The notes beneath the pieces are model-generated. The model did not search any database. It was not told where the DNA came from and saw nothing but the letters and a program-made list of their open reading frames with translations. Positions 8,323-16,021 of a DNA stretch of 64,000 nt are shown here, piece by piece. Made by a program: the position numbers and the translations under genes. The stretch's first letter is position 1. Each line of letters opens with the position of its first letter. The stretch comes from JBBIQS01 sp037442205 (lineage in GTDB: Bacteria > Myxococcota > Myxococcia > Myxococcales > UBA5297): contig JBBIQS010000016.1 in NCBI GenBank assembly GCA_037442205.1, positions 1-64,000 of the forward strand, written 5' to 3'.

Positions 8323-8360
8323 GCACAACCGCCCCTTGGGCCGGCGGCGGTTGTGCTAAT
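8323..8360 (+). promoter_or_regulatory. Perfect palindrome overlapping a putative dnaX -10 element
   Basis: GCACAACCGCC (8323-8333) and GGCGGTTGTGC (8346-8356) form a perfect 11-bp inverted repeat around a 12-base centre. The right arm runs into TGTGCTAAT (8352-8360), which resembles an extended -10 box only 11 bases from the dnaX ATG, with no Shine-Dalgarno sequence. It could be an operator, an attenuator or the terminator of the preceding gene. Confidence 0.45.
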
Positions 8361-8371
8361 GTCCCGCGCCC

Positions 8372-9583
8372 ATGAGTTACCTGGTTCTGGCGCGAAAGTG
8401 GCGACCGCAGGCGTTCGCCGACATGACCGGGCAGGAGCACGTGGTGCGCACCCTGGGCAACGCCATCGCCCAGGGCCGGGTCGCCCACGCCTTCCTGTTC
8501 TGCGGCCCGCGCGGCGTCGGCAAGACCACCGCCGCCCGCCTGCTTGCCCGCGCCCTCAACTGCGAGAAGGGCCCCACCGCCACCCCCTGCGGCGAGTGCC
8601 GGGCCTGCACCGAGATCGCCCAGGGCACCTCGGTCGACGTGGCCGAGATCGACGGCGCCTCCAACAACAGCGTCGACGACGTCCGCCAGATCCGCGAGCG
8701 GGTCACCTACCTGCCCCAGCGCGACCGCCACAAGATCTACATCATCGACGAAGTCCACATGCTGTCGACGGCGGCCTTCAACGCCCTCCTCAAGACGCTC
8801 GAGGAGCCGCCGCCGCACGTGAAGTTCATCTTCGCCACCACCGAGCCCCACAAGCTCCCCGACACCATCCTCTCCCGCTGCCAGCGCCACAACTTCCGGC
8901 GCATCAGCACCCCGCGGATGATCGAGCGCCTGCGCCAGATCGCCACCGCCGAGGGCGCCACCTTGAGCGACCAGGCGCTGGCGCTGATCGTCCGGCAGTC
9001 CGAAGGCGGCATGCGCGACGCGCTGTCGCTGTTGGACATGGTGCTTTCGGCCTGCGGCAACACTCCCAACGACGCCGACATCGCCGAGGCGCTGGGCGCC
9101 GTCGACCGCGTCGCGGTTCACGAGGTCTGCCAGGCGCTCCTCAAGCGCGACGCCCGGCCGATCCTGGCGCGCATCGAGGACCTGCACTCGCGCGGGGCCG
9201 ACTTCAAGCGGCTGACCGAGGAGATCGCCCTGCACTTGCGCCACTTGCTGGTGGCCCGCAGCGTCGGCGAGGCCTCCGAGGAGCTGGCCGAGTCGGAGAA
9301 GAAGGCCGTGATCTCGCTGGCCAGCGAGGCCGATCCGACGCAGCTGGCGCGGCTGTTCGACCTGGTCCACGGGGCGATCTGGGACGTGTCCCGCGCCGCC
9401 CAGCCGCGGCTGGCGCTGGAGGTGGCGCTGCTCAAGTGCGTCCACCTCGCCCCCGGGGCCCCGGTCTCCGAGCTGCTGGCCCGCGCCGAGGCGCTGTCCA
9501 AGAGGCTGGAAAACCCCGGGAATCAGAGCAGCACACCGGTCGCCGAGGGAGGGCGACCGGCCCAGCGACCCTTTCGCGACTGA
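8372..9583 (+). CDS. dnaX: DNA polymerase III subunit gamma/tau, N-terminal frame
   Basis: The clamp-loader ATPase that loads the sliding clamp onto DNA. This frame gives 403 residues, the gamma-like core. Visible are the start MSYLVLARKWRPQAF, Walker A GPRGVGKTT (45-53), the zinc-binding cysteines 64, 73, 76 and 79, the Walker B region IYIIDEVHML (122-131), the SRC finger (168-170) and the sensor-2 segment GGMRDALSLLD. The frame ends in a Pro/Gly/Arg-rich linker at TGA 9581-9583, and the tau-type C-terminal part continues in the +1 frame. This could be programmed frameshifting, well known for dnaX though usually -1, or an assembly indel. It heads the dnaX-ybaB-recR operon. Confidence 0.95.
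   Translation: MSYLVLARKWRPQAFADMTGQEHVVRTLGNAIAQGRVAHAFLFCGPRGVGKTTAARLLARALNCEKGPTATPCGECRACTEIAQGTSVDVAEIDGASNNSVDDVRQIRERVTYLPQRDRHKIYIIDEVHMLSTAAFNALLKTLEEPPPHVKFIFATTEPHKLPDTILSRCQRHNFRRISTPRMIERLRQIATAEGATLSDQALALIVRQSEGGMRDALSLLDMVLSACGNTPNDADIAEALGAVDRVAVHEVCQALLKRDARPILARIEDLHSRGADFKRLTEEIALHLRHLLVARSVGEASEELAESEKKAVISLASEADPTQLARLFDLVHGAIWDVSRAAQPRLALEVALLKCVHLAPGAPVSELLARAEALSKRLENPGNQSSTPVAEGGRPAQRPFRD
9483..9583 (+). other. dnaX: Zone where dnaX changes reading frame
   Basis: Both the original frame and the +1 frame are open here, so the shift may happen anywhere in it. The most suggestive spot is GAA-AAC-CCC-GGG (9509-9520): tRNA-Pro on CCC could re-pair with the overlapping CCG in the +1 frame. 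The run A4-C4-G3 is equally a place where sequencing or assembly may add a base. Confidence 0.5.
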
Positions 9584-9584
9584 G

Positions 9585-10214
9585 CCTCCGCCGCCGGCGC
9601 CTCCGGCCGCTGTCCAAGCCGTTGTGCCGATTCCCGCTCTGGCTCCGATCGCTCCTGCGATTCCGCCGCCTGCCGTTGTTGCCACTCAGGCTCCAGTTCC
9701 AGTTGCGGCACCGGCGCCCGCAGCCGTCGCGGTCGCCGACCCGCCCAAGCCCGCGATCGAAGTCGCGGACGTGGGGACGCTGTGGCGCTCGGTGATCGCC
9801 GAGATCAAGGCCCAGAAGCGCGACATGCTGGCCGGGGCGCTGGCCCACGGCCGGGTGCTCTCGCTCTCCGGCGGCCGGCTGCGCCTGGGCTACGGACCGC
9901 AAGACGGGATGTACCGGCGCCAGGCCGAGCGCCAGCAGCGGGACGCCGAGGCGGCGCTCTCCAAGGTCCTGGGCGCTCCCACCGGGCTGATCTTCGAGCT
10001 GACGACCGCCCAGGAGGCTACACAGTCGATCGCCGAGGAGGACAGCGAACGCGCCAAGGAGCGCGAGAACCGCGTGCTCCGCGAGAGCCGCGAGCACCCG
10101 GCGGTGCTCTCGGCCATGAAGCATCTGCAGGGGACCGTCGAGCACATCAAGGTGCTCGAGGTCGAAGAGACACCGGACTTTTCTCCCGCTCCCGACGAGC
10201 GCGAGGACGAGTGA
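9585..10214 (+). CDS. dnaX: DNA polymerase III subunit tau, C-terminal domain in +1 frame
   Basis: This segment continues dnaX one base out of frame with the upstream part. It begins as a Pro/Ala/Val-rich linker typical of domain IV, then a folded domain starting near DVGTLWRSVIAEIKAQKRDMLAGALAHG, which matches the usual DnaX C-terminal domain (a helix followed by the GRVLSLSGGRLRLGY strand pair) that in tau contacts the polymerase alpha subunit. The frame is open upstream at least to 9483 and contains a GTG at 9624, but no Shine-Dalgarno sequence supports independent translation. It ends with an acidic tail 40 bases before ybaB. Confidence 0.8.
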   Translation, partial: PPPPAPPAAVQAVVPIPALAPIAPAIPPPAVVATQAPVPVAAPAPAAVAVADPPKPAIEVADVGTLWRSVIAEIKAQKRDMLAGALAHGRVLSLSGGRLRLGYGPQDGMYRRQAERQQRDAEAALSKVLGAPTGLIFELTTAQEATQSIAEEDSERAKERENRVLRESREHPAVLSAMKHLQGTVEHIKVLEVEETPDFSPAPDEREDE

Positions 10215-10254
10215 GCGCCTTCGTCAGGCGCGCAACCAGTCAGAGGAGGCAGCC

Positions 10255-10569
10255 ATGCCAGGAATCGACCTGAACTACTTCATCCGCCAGGCCAACAAGC
10301 TCACCGGCAAGATCGAGCAGCGCAAGAAGGAGCTCGCCGAGGAGATGGTCGAGGGCAACGCCGGCGGGATGGTGACCGCGGTGGTCAACGGCGTCCAGGA
10401 GCTCAAGTCGGTGCGCATCGACCAGAAGGCGCTCGAGGCCGGCGACAAGGCCATGCTCGAGGACCTGGTGGTGGCCGCCGTCAACCAGGCGCTCGAGAAC
10501 AGCCGCAACAAGATGAAGACCGAGCTCGAGAAGATCAGCGGCGGCGTGAAGATCCCGGGCATCACCTGA
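10255..10569 (+). CDS. YbaB/EbfC family nucleoid-associated protein
   Basis: A 104-residue YbaB/EbfC protein, a small dimeric DNA-binding protein that covers the nucleoid and is nearly always encoded between dnaX and recR. The N-terminal coiled helix (IRQANKLTGKIEQRKKELAEE), the central GGMVTAVVNGVQELKSVRID strand region with the family GG..V.V..NG pattern, and the C-terminal helix LVVAAVNQALENSRNKM are all present. Length is normal. AGAGGAGG lies eight bases before the ATG. Operon position makes the identity very secure. Confidence 0.95.
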   Translation: MPGIDLNYFIRQANKLTGKIEQRKKELAEEMVEGNAGGMVTAVVNGVQELKSVRIDQKALEAGDKAMLEDLVVAAVNQALENSRNKMKTELEKISGGVKIPGIT

Positions 10570-10600
10570 TTCGCTCGCCGGCCGAAGGCCCGGCACCGCC

Positions 10601-11191
10601 ATGACTCCCGATCCGATCCAGCGTCTCGTCGTCGAGCTCGCCAAGCTGCCGGGCATCGGCGAGAAGACCGCCCAGCGGCTGGCCTTCTTCATCCTCAAGG
10701 CGCCCAAGGAATACGCCCGCGACCTCTCCAAGGCGGTGCTCGAGGTGACCGAGAAGGTGCGGCTGTGCTCGGTGTGCTGCGCGCTCACCGAGAACGACCC
10801 CTGCCCGCTCTGCTCCGATCCGCAGCGCGACGGCAAGCTCCTGTGCGTGGTCGAGGGCGTGGCCGACCTGCTCGCTGTCGAGCGCACCCGCGAGTACAAG
10901 GGCCGCTACCACGTGCTGCACGGGGTGCTCTCGCCGCTGGAGGGCATCGGGCCGGATCAGCTGCGGATCAAGGAGCTGCTGACCCGGCTCTCCTCCGGCG
11001 TGGAGGAGGTCATCGTCGCCACCAACCCCGACGTCGAGGGCGAGGTGACCGCGCTCTACCTCACCAAGCTGATCAAGCCGCTGGGCATCCGCGTCAGCCG
11101 CATCGCCCAGGGCGTCCCGATGGGCGGCGACCTGGAGTACGCCGACCAGGTCACTCTGGCGAGGGCCCTCACCGGCCGCCGGGACATGTGA
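10601..11191 (+). CDS. recR: Recombination mediator RecR
   Basis: A 196-residue RecR, which with RecO (and RecF) loads RecA on SSB-coated gapped DNA. The helix-hairpin-helix KLPGIGEKTAQRLAF (14-29) is followed by a C4 zinc finger (Cys56, 59, 68, 71), then a Toprim domain beginning LCVVEGVADLLAVE and containing the Walker-like ATNPDVEGE. The C-terminal segment RIAQGVPMGGDLEYAD is diagnostic. The gene is 31 bases downstream of ybaB and ends the replication-recombination operon. Confidence 0.97.
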   Translation: MTPDPIQRLVVELAKLPGIGEKTAQRLAFFILKAPKEYARDLSKAVLEVTEKVRLCSVCCALTENDPCPLCSDPQRDGKLLCVVEGVADLLAVERTREYKGRYHVLHGVLSPLEGIGPDQLRIKELLTRLSSGVEEVIVATNPDVEGEVTALYLTKLIKPLGIRVSRIAQGVPMGGDLEYADQVTLARALTGRRDM

Positions 11192-11254
11192 GCGCGCCTC
11201 CTCGACCTGCGCTGGTAGACTTGTCCGGCCTCTCCCTCACGCCCTGAGCCTGCC

Positions 11255-12253
11255 ATGCGCCTGTGCCTTGCCGCCCTGCTCACGCTCGCGCCCGCCGTCT
11301 CTCTGGCCGCGCCGGCCGATCAGCTGATCTCCTTGCTCGAGCAGAAGCGCTGCGAGGACGCCTTCCTGCTCATCCAGCAGGTGAAGCCGCCGCCGGCGGC
11401 GACGGCGGAGTCGGCCAGCCAGGGGCGGCGCATCGCCCGAGCCTCCCTGCCCTGCCGCCAGAGGGACACCGCGCTGGGCGTCGCCTTCACCGAGCTGGCG
11501 GCGAAGCTGGCCCCGGAGGACCCGGAGGTCCTCACCGCTCACGCCGAGGCGCTGGTCTCCCTGCAGCAGCGCGCCGAGGCCGCCCGCCTGCTGGACAAGG
11601 TGCTCGAGTCGCACCCCGACGACGCCCCCAAGGCCCGCTTCGCCCGCGGCAAGCTGGCCTTCGACGAGCGCGACTACGAGACCGCCTCCAAGGTCCTCAA
11701 GCCCCTCAAGACCGACGAGGAGTACGGCGACGAGGCCCAGGTGATGATCGTGAAGAGCGAGGCCGCGATGGCCCAGCGCGAGCAGGACGAGGGCGAGCCC
11801 AAGATGCTGGCCCCGGAGACGGCGGTGAAGAAGGCCGACGAGGCGATGAAGGTCACCAAGAAGCAGCCCTCGGGAAAGGTCGTCGCCCAGCTCAAGGGCA
11901 AGGTGACCAGCGGCGGCTCCAAGACCTTCACCGCCAAGGGGCTCAAGAAGGGCCAGCCCTACCTCTTCACCGCCAGCGGCGAGTGCACGCGCAAGGGCGC
12001 CACCGGCAAGCGCAGCAAGAAGACCCGCGGCCTCCACGAGGACCCGCTGCGCGACATCTCGGGAATCGACTTCGCGGTGCAGTTCGGCTCGCAGCAGCCG
12101 CGCACCCTGTCGATGGGGCAGCACAAGCCCGACAGCAGCCGCATCGAGTTCCTCGCCGATGCCGAGGCGATGGCCATCAAGGTCTTCGACCGCAGCTCCA
12201 CCGACAAGGACGTGAAGTGCACCGCCGAGGACTTCGTGGTGCTGACGCCCTGA
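11255..12253 (+). CDS. Exported TPR-like protein
   Basis: A 332-residue protein with a cleavable signal peptide (about residues 1-19, ending SLAA). Residues about 85-155 hold two TPR-like units (LVSLQQRAEAARLLDKVLESHPDDAPKARFARGKLAFDERDY, read in parts) that pack as helical pairs. A Lys-rich linker leads to a C-terminal beta-rich domain of about 120 residues (SGKVVAQLKGKVTSGGSKTF onward) of unknown type containing a disulfide-capable cysteine pair. Probable periplasmic or outer-membrane-associated adaptor. It lies 63 bases after recR and may be cotranscribed, but a functional link is not evident. Confidence 0.8.
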   Translation: MRLCLAALLTLAPAVSLAAPADQLISLLEQKRCEDAFLLIQQVKPPPAATAESASQGRRIARASLPCRQRDTALGVAFTELAAKLAPEDPEVLTAHAEALVSLQQRAEAARLLDKVLESHPDDAPKARFARGKLAFDERDYETASKVLKPLKTDEEYGDEAQVMIVKSEAAMAQREQDEGEPKMLAPETAVKKADEAMKVTKKQPSGKVVAQLKGKVTSGGSKTFTAKGLKKGQPYLFTASGECTRKGATGKRSKKTRGLHEDPLRDISGIDFAVQFGSQQPRTLSMGQHKPDSSRIEFLADAEAMAIKVFDRSSTDKDVKCTAEDFVVLTP

Positions 12254-12342
12254 CGAGCCATCACTCGGCGTGAAGGCCGTCGTTCGCATATCATCCCTTG
12301 GCCCCCCTCCCGCGGCACTTTGGCCGTCGAATCGAGACCCCC

Positions 12343-14028
12343 ATGCACCGAATCGCTCTCGCGCTGCTCCTGCTGCTGCCGGCGCTCGCCGCCGCACAGG
12401 TTCCGCCGCTGGTCGGATACCAGGGTCGCCTCCTCAAGGCCGACGGCTCGCCTGAGACCGGCACCCAGCAGCTTGGATTCGCGATCTTCGGCTCGGCGAG
12501 CAGCACCCAGTCGCTCTGGAGCGAGAACCAGTCCCTCGCCCTGAGCGACGGCTACTACGCCACACAGCTCGGCCAGGTGACGGCGATGCCGCCCGGCCTG
12601 TTCGACGGCGGCGACCGCTACCTCGAGATCTCGGTGGCGGGGACCGCGCTCTCGCCGCGCCAGCGCATCGGCTCGGTGCCCTACGCCCTGACCTGCACCG
12701 ATCTCGCCGGCGGGACGGTCCACGCCTCGAGCATCACCGTCGCCAGCGGCGGCAGCGTGACGGTCGGGGGCGTGACCGCCATCAACAGCTCGGGCCAGGT
12801 TCCTGCCTCGGCGGTGACCGGCCAGCTCCCGGCGACGCAGATCGCCCAGGGCACCGGCAGCGGGCTGGACGCCGACACCGTCGACGGCAAGCACGCCTCC
12901 TCTTTCGTGCAGACCGCGACCGCTCCGCTGCTGATCACCGGCGTCGAGATGTCGATCCCCAAGGCGAGCGCCACGCAGGACGGCTACCTGGCGGCGACCG
13001 ACTTCGACCGCTTCAACAAGACCGTGCGGACGGCCACCGCCCCGCTTTCGGTCACCGGCACCGATCTGTCGATCCCCAAGGCGACCGCCACCCAGGACGG
13101 ATACCTGGCGGCGACCGACTTCGCCTCTTTCTCCAAGGCGGGCGGCCAGGGCAGGAGCCAGCTCAACCCGGGCGCCTCCTGCAAGGCGATCCTCGCGGCC
13201 GGCGCCTCTCGCGGCAACGGCTACTACTGGCTCGACCCGAACGGCGGCGTGCCGGACGACGCTTTCATGGCCTGGTGCGACATGACCACCAACGGCGGGG
13301 GCTGGACGCTCTGCTTCTCCTACGACAACAGCGCCTATGACTCCTACAACTGGCCGACCATCGCCGACTCGCGCAACAAGATGCTCGCCAAGACCTGGGG
13401 CGACACCATGCTCTTCGGCAACGGCACCAGGCAGGGCAACTTCTGCAACCAGTTCGAGCCGCTGACTTCGGGAACGACCCAGGTTCGCGGCGAAATCGTC
13501 AAGGTCGCCGACAGCTCGGTGCTGATGTCGGGCCTCTTCACCCTGAAGAAGTCTGGCTTCTTCACCCAGGCCCACAACAACACCACCGGGGCCTTCGACT
13601 GCCTGGTCGATTCCACCGGCACGCAGCGAATGATCTACGCCAACTACTTCGGCCCCAGTAACACCTGGAACGGGATCGCTTTGTCCGCGTGCAGCGGCGC
13701 GGCCAACGACGACCTCGACAAGGCGGCGCTGGACACGCCTGGCACGGTAGGCGTCGACGGAATGCTCATCCTCTCCGCGACGGCAACCGGGCGAGACGCC
13801 ACCAAGGAGGTTTCGCTGCAAGCCAACTGGTATGGGAACACCTCGACCTCGAGCCTCTACGCGAGCTCGACGCCGGTTACTCTGAGCAAGTTCGGCGTAT
13901 CGGCGACCTGGTCCCCCGACAAGTACGGCCGCTCCGGCGCGTCGCCCGGCCTTTCCCAGTGCTGGGACTACTGCGGCTACACCAACGTGGTGAACAACAC
14001 CTTCAAGCAGCGGCTCTGGATCAAGTAG
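12343..14028 (+). CDS. Secreted tail-fibre-like/fibrinogen-like hybrid protein
   Basis: A 561-residue exported protein: signal peptide 1-19 (ALAAA), then a region like those of phage tail-fibre and collagen-associated bacterial proteins (VGYQGRLLKADGSPETG; later DADTVDGKHASSF). Two tandem 39-residue repeats follow, each with TATAPL..TG...SIPKA.ATQDGYLAATDF. From about residue 275 comes a fibrinogen-like start: SCKAIL...GNGYYWLDPNGG, then AWCDMTTNGGGWTLCFS, the family's strongest motif. Such domains usually bind carbohydrate or glycoprotein ligands. The remainder ends in a Cys-containing segment. Surface adhesion or prey/matrix binding is inference. The signal peptide decided the start. Confidence 0.8.
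   Translation: MHRIALALLLLLPALAAAQVPPLVGYQGRLLKADGSPETGTQQLGFAIFGSASSTQSLWSENQSLALSDGYYATQLGQVTAMPPGLFDGGDRYLEISVAGTALSPRQRIGSVPYALTCTDLAGGTVHASSITVASGGSVTVGGVTAINSSGQVPASAVTGQLPATQIAQGTGSGLDADTVDGKHASSFVQTATAPLLITGVEMSIPKASATQDGYLAATDFDRFNKTVRTATAPLSVTGTDLSIPKATATQDGYLAATDFASFSKAGGQGRSQLNPGASCKAILAAGASRGNGYYWLDPNGGVPDDAFMAWCDMTTNGGGWTLCFSYDNSAYDSYNWPTIADSRNKMLAKTWGDTMLFGNGTRQGNFCNQFEPLTSGTTQVRGEIVKVADSSVLMSGLFTLKKSGFFTQAHNNTTGAFDCLVDSTGTQRMIYANYFGPSNTWNGIALSACSGAANDDLDKAALDTPGTVGVDGMLILSATATGRDATKEVSLQANWYGNTSTSSLYASSTPVTLSKFGVSATWSPDKYGRSGASPGLSQCWDYCGYTNVVNNTFKQRLWIK
12907..13140 (+). repeat. Two tandem 117-bp coding repeats
   Basis: The repeats start at 12907 and 13024 and encode 39 residues each, with the shared core SIPKA(S/T)ATQDGYLAATDF. 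They probably form consecutive shaft modules of the fibre-like protein. Confidence 0.85.
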
Positions 14029-14051
14029 TTGCGCCGCCAGATTTCGGGCCG

Positions 14052-14088
14052 AGGGGCCGGTGTCGCCGAGCGAGGCGCGCCGGCCCTT
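14052..14088. terminator. Hairpin between convergent genes
   Basis: AGGGGCCGG (14052-14060) pairs with CCGGCCCTT (14080-14088); the enclosed CGCC and GGCG can extend the stem. It sits between the stop codons of two convergent genes and may end both transcripts, although the following T-tract (ACTTT) is short. Confidence 0.5.
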
Positions 14089-14108
14089 CGACTTTCGGTC
14101 GCGCTCGC

Positions 14109-15044
14109 TCAGCCCTGGAGATCCGGACGCCTGGCGGCCGCCGCCAGCGTCACCACCTCGAAGTCCCCGGCGATCCGCCACAGCAGCGACTTGAGGCGGT
14201 TGCGCTTCACGCTGACCGACACGCGCAGGTCGCGGCGAGCCTTGGCCAGCGGTGGCGACTGCACGTCAGAGTCGTCGAGCAGCTCGATGCCGTGCAGCTC
14301 GAGGTTGAGGAACCGCTCGCGCTTCAAGGTGAAGTAGGCGGCGCTGACCGCCTTCTCCGGGAGCAGCGTGACGAAGCTGCCGATGAACGGGACCCGGGTG
14401 TAGGGCTCGACCGCCACCGGGATCTCGAGCAGCGCCGCGTCGCCGCGGGCGTAGGGCTCGTCGAGAGAGGGGCGATAGGGAAGCCGCGGAGCCAGCAGCA
14501 CCCGCGGGCGATCGAGGATCGCGCTCGAGCGCCGTCCAAGCGCCCGCAGCGCCCCCATCACGCCGGCCTTCGCCGCGTAGTACGGCGCCGCCGGGAAGGC
14601 CGAGGAGTCGTAGGTGAAACCGCGCTCGACCAACGCCTGGATGAGCGGCGCGCTCAGCGTGTAGCCGGGAGCGCGAAAGCCGACCGGCTTCGCGCCGACG
14701 ACCGCGGCGATGGCCTCCTGGGCGCGATCCAACTCCTCGCCGATCCGCCGCGGCCCGCGGCGGCTGAGCGCGTAGTCATGGGAGAAGCTGTGATTGCCGA
14801 TCTCGTGCCCGGCCCTGGCCTGGGCGGCCAGCGCCTCGGCGGAGGCAGGATCGGAGAGGTCTTCGCCCACGGCGAAGAAGGTCGCGCTGATGCCGATCTC
14901 GGCGAAGAGCTCGCCCAGCCTGCCGAGCGCCACGCGGTAGACGCAGGCGCGCGACGCCTCGCTCAAGTCCTGCGGGCTCTGGCCGTGGATCCGGCAGTAG
15001 TGGGGAATCGAGTCGAGGTCTACGTTGATGCAGGCCAGGGCCAT
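14109..15044 (-). CDS. Polysaccharide deacetylase (NodB/CE4 family)
   Basis: A 311-residue CE4-type enzyme expected to remove N-acetyl groups from a polysaccharide or lipid-linked sugar. Motif 1 is altered to NVDLDS (7-12), where Asp residues serve as base and metal ligand; TFFAVGED and the metal motif HEIGNHSFSH (His and His spaced H-SFS-H) are clear, and FRAPGYT is motif 3. No signal peptide is seen, so it probably acts at the cytoplasmic face. In the ArnD/PgdA-like class, which member is uncertain. It is the third gene of a minus-strand group with a glycosyltransferase and an FAD enzyme, 165 bases after the former. Confidence 0.88.
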   Translation of the reverse strand: MALACINVDLDSIPHYCRIHGQSPQDLSEASRACVYRVALGRLGELFAEIGISATFFAVGEDLSDPASAEALAAQARAGHEIGNHSFSHDYALSRRGPRRIGEELDRAQEAIAAVVGAKPVGFRAPGYTLSAPLIQALVERGFTYDSSAFPAAPYYAAKAGVMGALRALGRRSSAILDRPRVLLAPRLPYRPSLDEPYARGDAALLEIPVAVEPYTRVPFIGSFVTLLPEKAVSAAYFTLKRERFLNLELHGIELLDDSDVQSPPLAKARRDLRVSVSVKRNRLKSLLWRIAGDFEVVTLAAAARRPDLQG

Positions 15045-15209
15045 GGGAGCGGGCTACCTCGCCTTGATGGTTCGCGGATCCGGTCTCCCCGAGCAGAGCG
15101 ACCGACCGAAGGTCGGCGGGGGAGTCGAGGGGCCCTCGACTTCGAGGCTCGCGCTGCTCGCCTCTTCGCTCAGGCTGACCGGGGGCATGGCGCGCTCGGC
15201 GAAGGACCT

Positions 15210-15929
15210 TCAGCTGCCGCGCAGCCGGATCACGTACACCAGCTTGGCCACGTTCTTGAGGACGTTGGGGACGCGGCGCGCCAGGTTGATGGTCGGCTTG
15301 CGCTTCTCGGCTACCACCACCGGGATCTCAGTCACGTTCCGGCCCATTCGCCCGGCGCGGATCACGAACTCGCTGGCGAACATGTCGCGATCGACCACGC
15401 AGGCGTTGACCACCTCGAGCAGCCGCTCGCGCTTGAAGGCCTTGAGCCCGTGGGTGTCGGTGCCCTTGAAGCCCAGGCTGACCCGCAGCATGCCGTTGAT
15501 GACCTTGGTGCCGGCGCGCCGCAGCAGCGGCCGCTCGTCGCGGGCGCCCCGGCTGGCCTTGCTGCCCACCACCATCTCCGCCTCGCCCGAGCGCAGCAGC
15601 GGCAGGGCCCGCTGGTAGAAGTCGACGTCGCACAGGTCGATCTCGTCGCACAGCACGTAGGTGCCGCGGGCGGCCAGGATCCCCTGGCGCAGGGCCTTGC
15701 CGTAGTTGGGCTCGCCCACGTGAAGCGCGCGCACGCGCGGGAGGCGCTGGGACAAGGCGTCGACGATCTGCGGCGTAGAGTCCTTGGATCCGTTCTCGGC
15801 CAGGATCAGCTCGTAGTCCAGGCGCAGGGCGTCGAGGGCGCCGGTGAGCTCGTCGACCGCCGACTGGACGATCGAGGCCTCGTTGTAGACCGGGATGACG
15901 ATGGAGACTTCGGGGGCCGATTCGCTCAT
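15210..15929 (-). CDS. Family 2 glycosyltransferase (DPM1/polyprenyl-phosphate type)
   Basis: A 239-residue GT-A enzyme beginning VSIVIPVYNEASIVQSAVDE, with AENGSKDST and the acidic segment LCDEIDLCDVDF where the family has DADLQ. The pattern resembles dolichyl/undecaprenyl-phosphate sugar transferases, but lacks the C-terminal membrane helices of longer members. DTHGLKAFKRE and FVIRAGRMGRNVTEIPVVVAEKR (read in parts) match the downstream family blocks. It probably transfers a hexose to a lipid carrier for the same polysaccharide that the neighbouring deacetylase and FAD enzyme modify. 92 bases downstream of the FAD enzyme gene. Confidence 0.88.
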   Translation of the reverse strand: MSESAPEVSIVIPVYNEASIVQSAVDELTGALDALRLDYELILAENGSKDSTPQIVDALSQRLPRVRALHVGEPNYGKALRQGILAARGTYVLCDEIDLCDVDFYQRALPLLRSGEAEMVVGSKASRGARDERPLLRRAGTKVINGMLRVSLGFKGTDTHGLKAFKRERLLEVVNACVVDRDMFASEFVIRAGRMGRNVTEIPVVVAEKRKPTINLARRVPNVLKNVAKLVYVIRLRGS

Positions 15930-16021
15930 GGGACGAGGAGTCTTCGATAGCGCACAGCGTTAAGAGCCAGGAAGAGTACACCAGCGGGCGTGCGCCACAG
16001 CCTCAAAAAGCATTCGCTGGC

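Noticed and set aside
7679..9685. Long minus-strand frame opposite dnaX
   Set aside because: It covers the dnaX Walker motifs in antisense and has no recognisable domain.
11959..14181. Long minus-strand frame opposite the fibre-like protein
   Set aside because: Gly/Arg/Val/Glu-rich shadow; the plus-strand protein has a signal peptide and conserved blocks.
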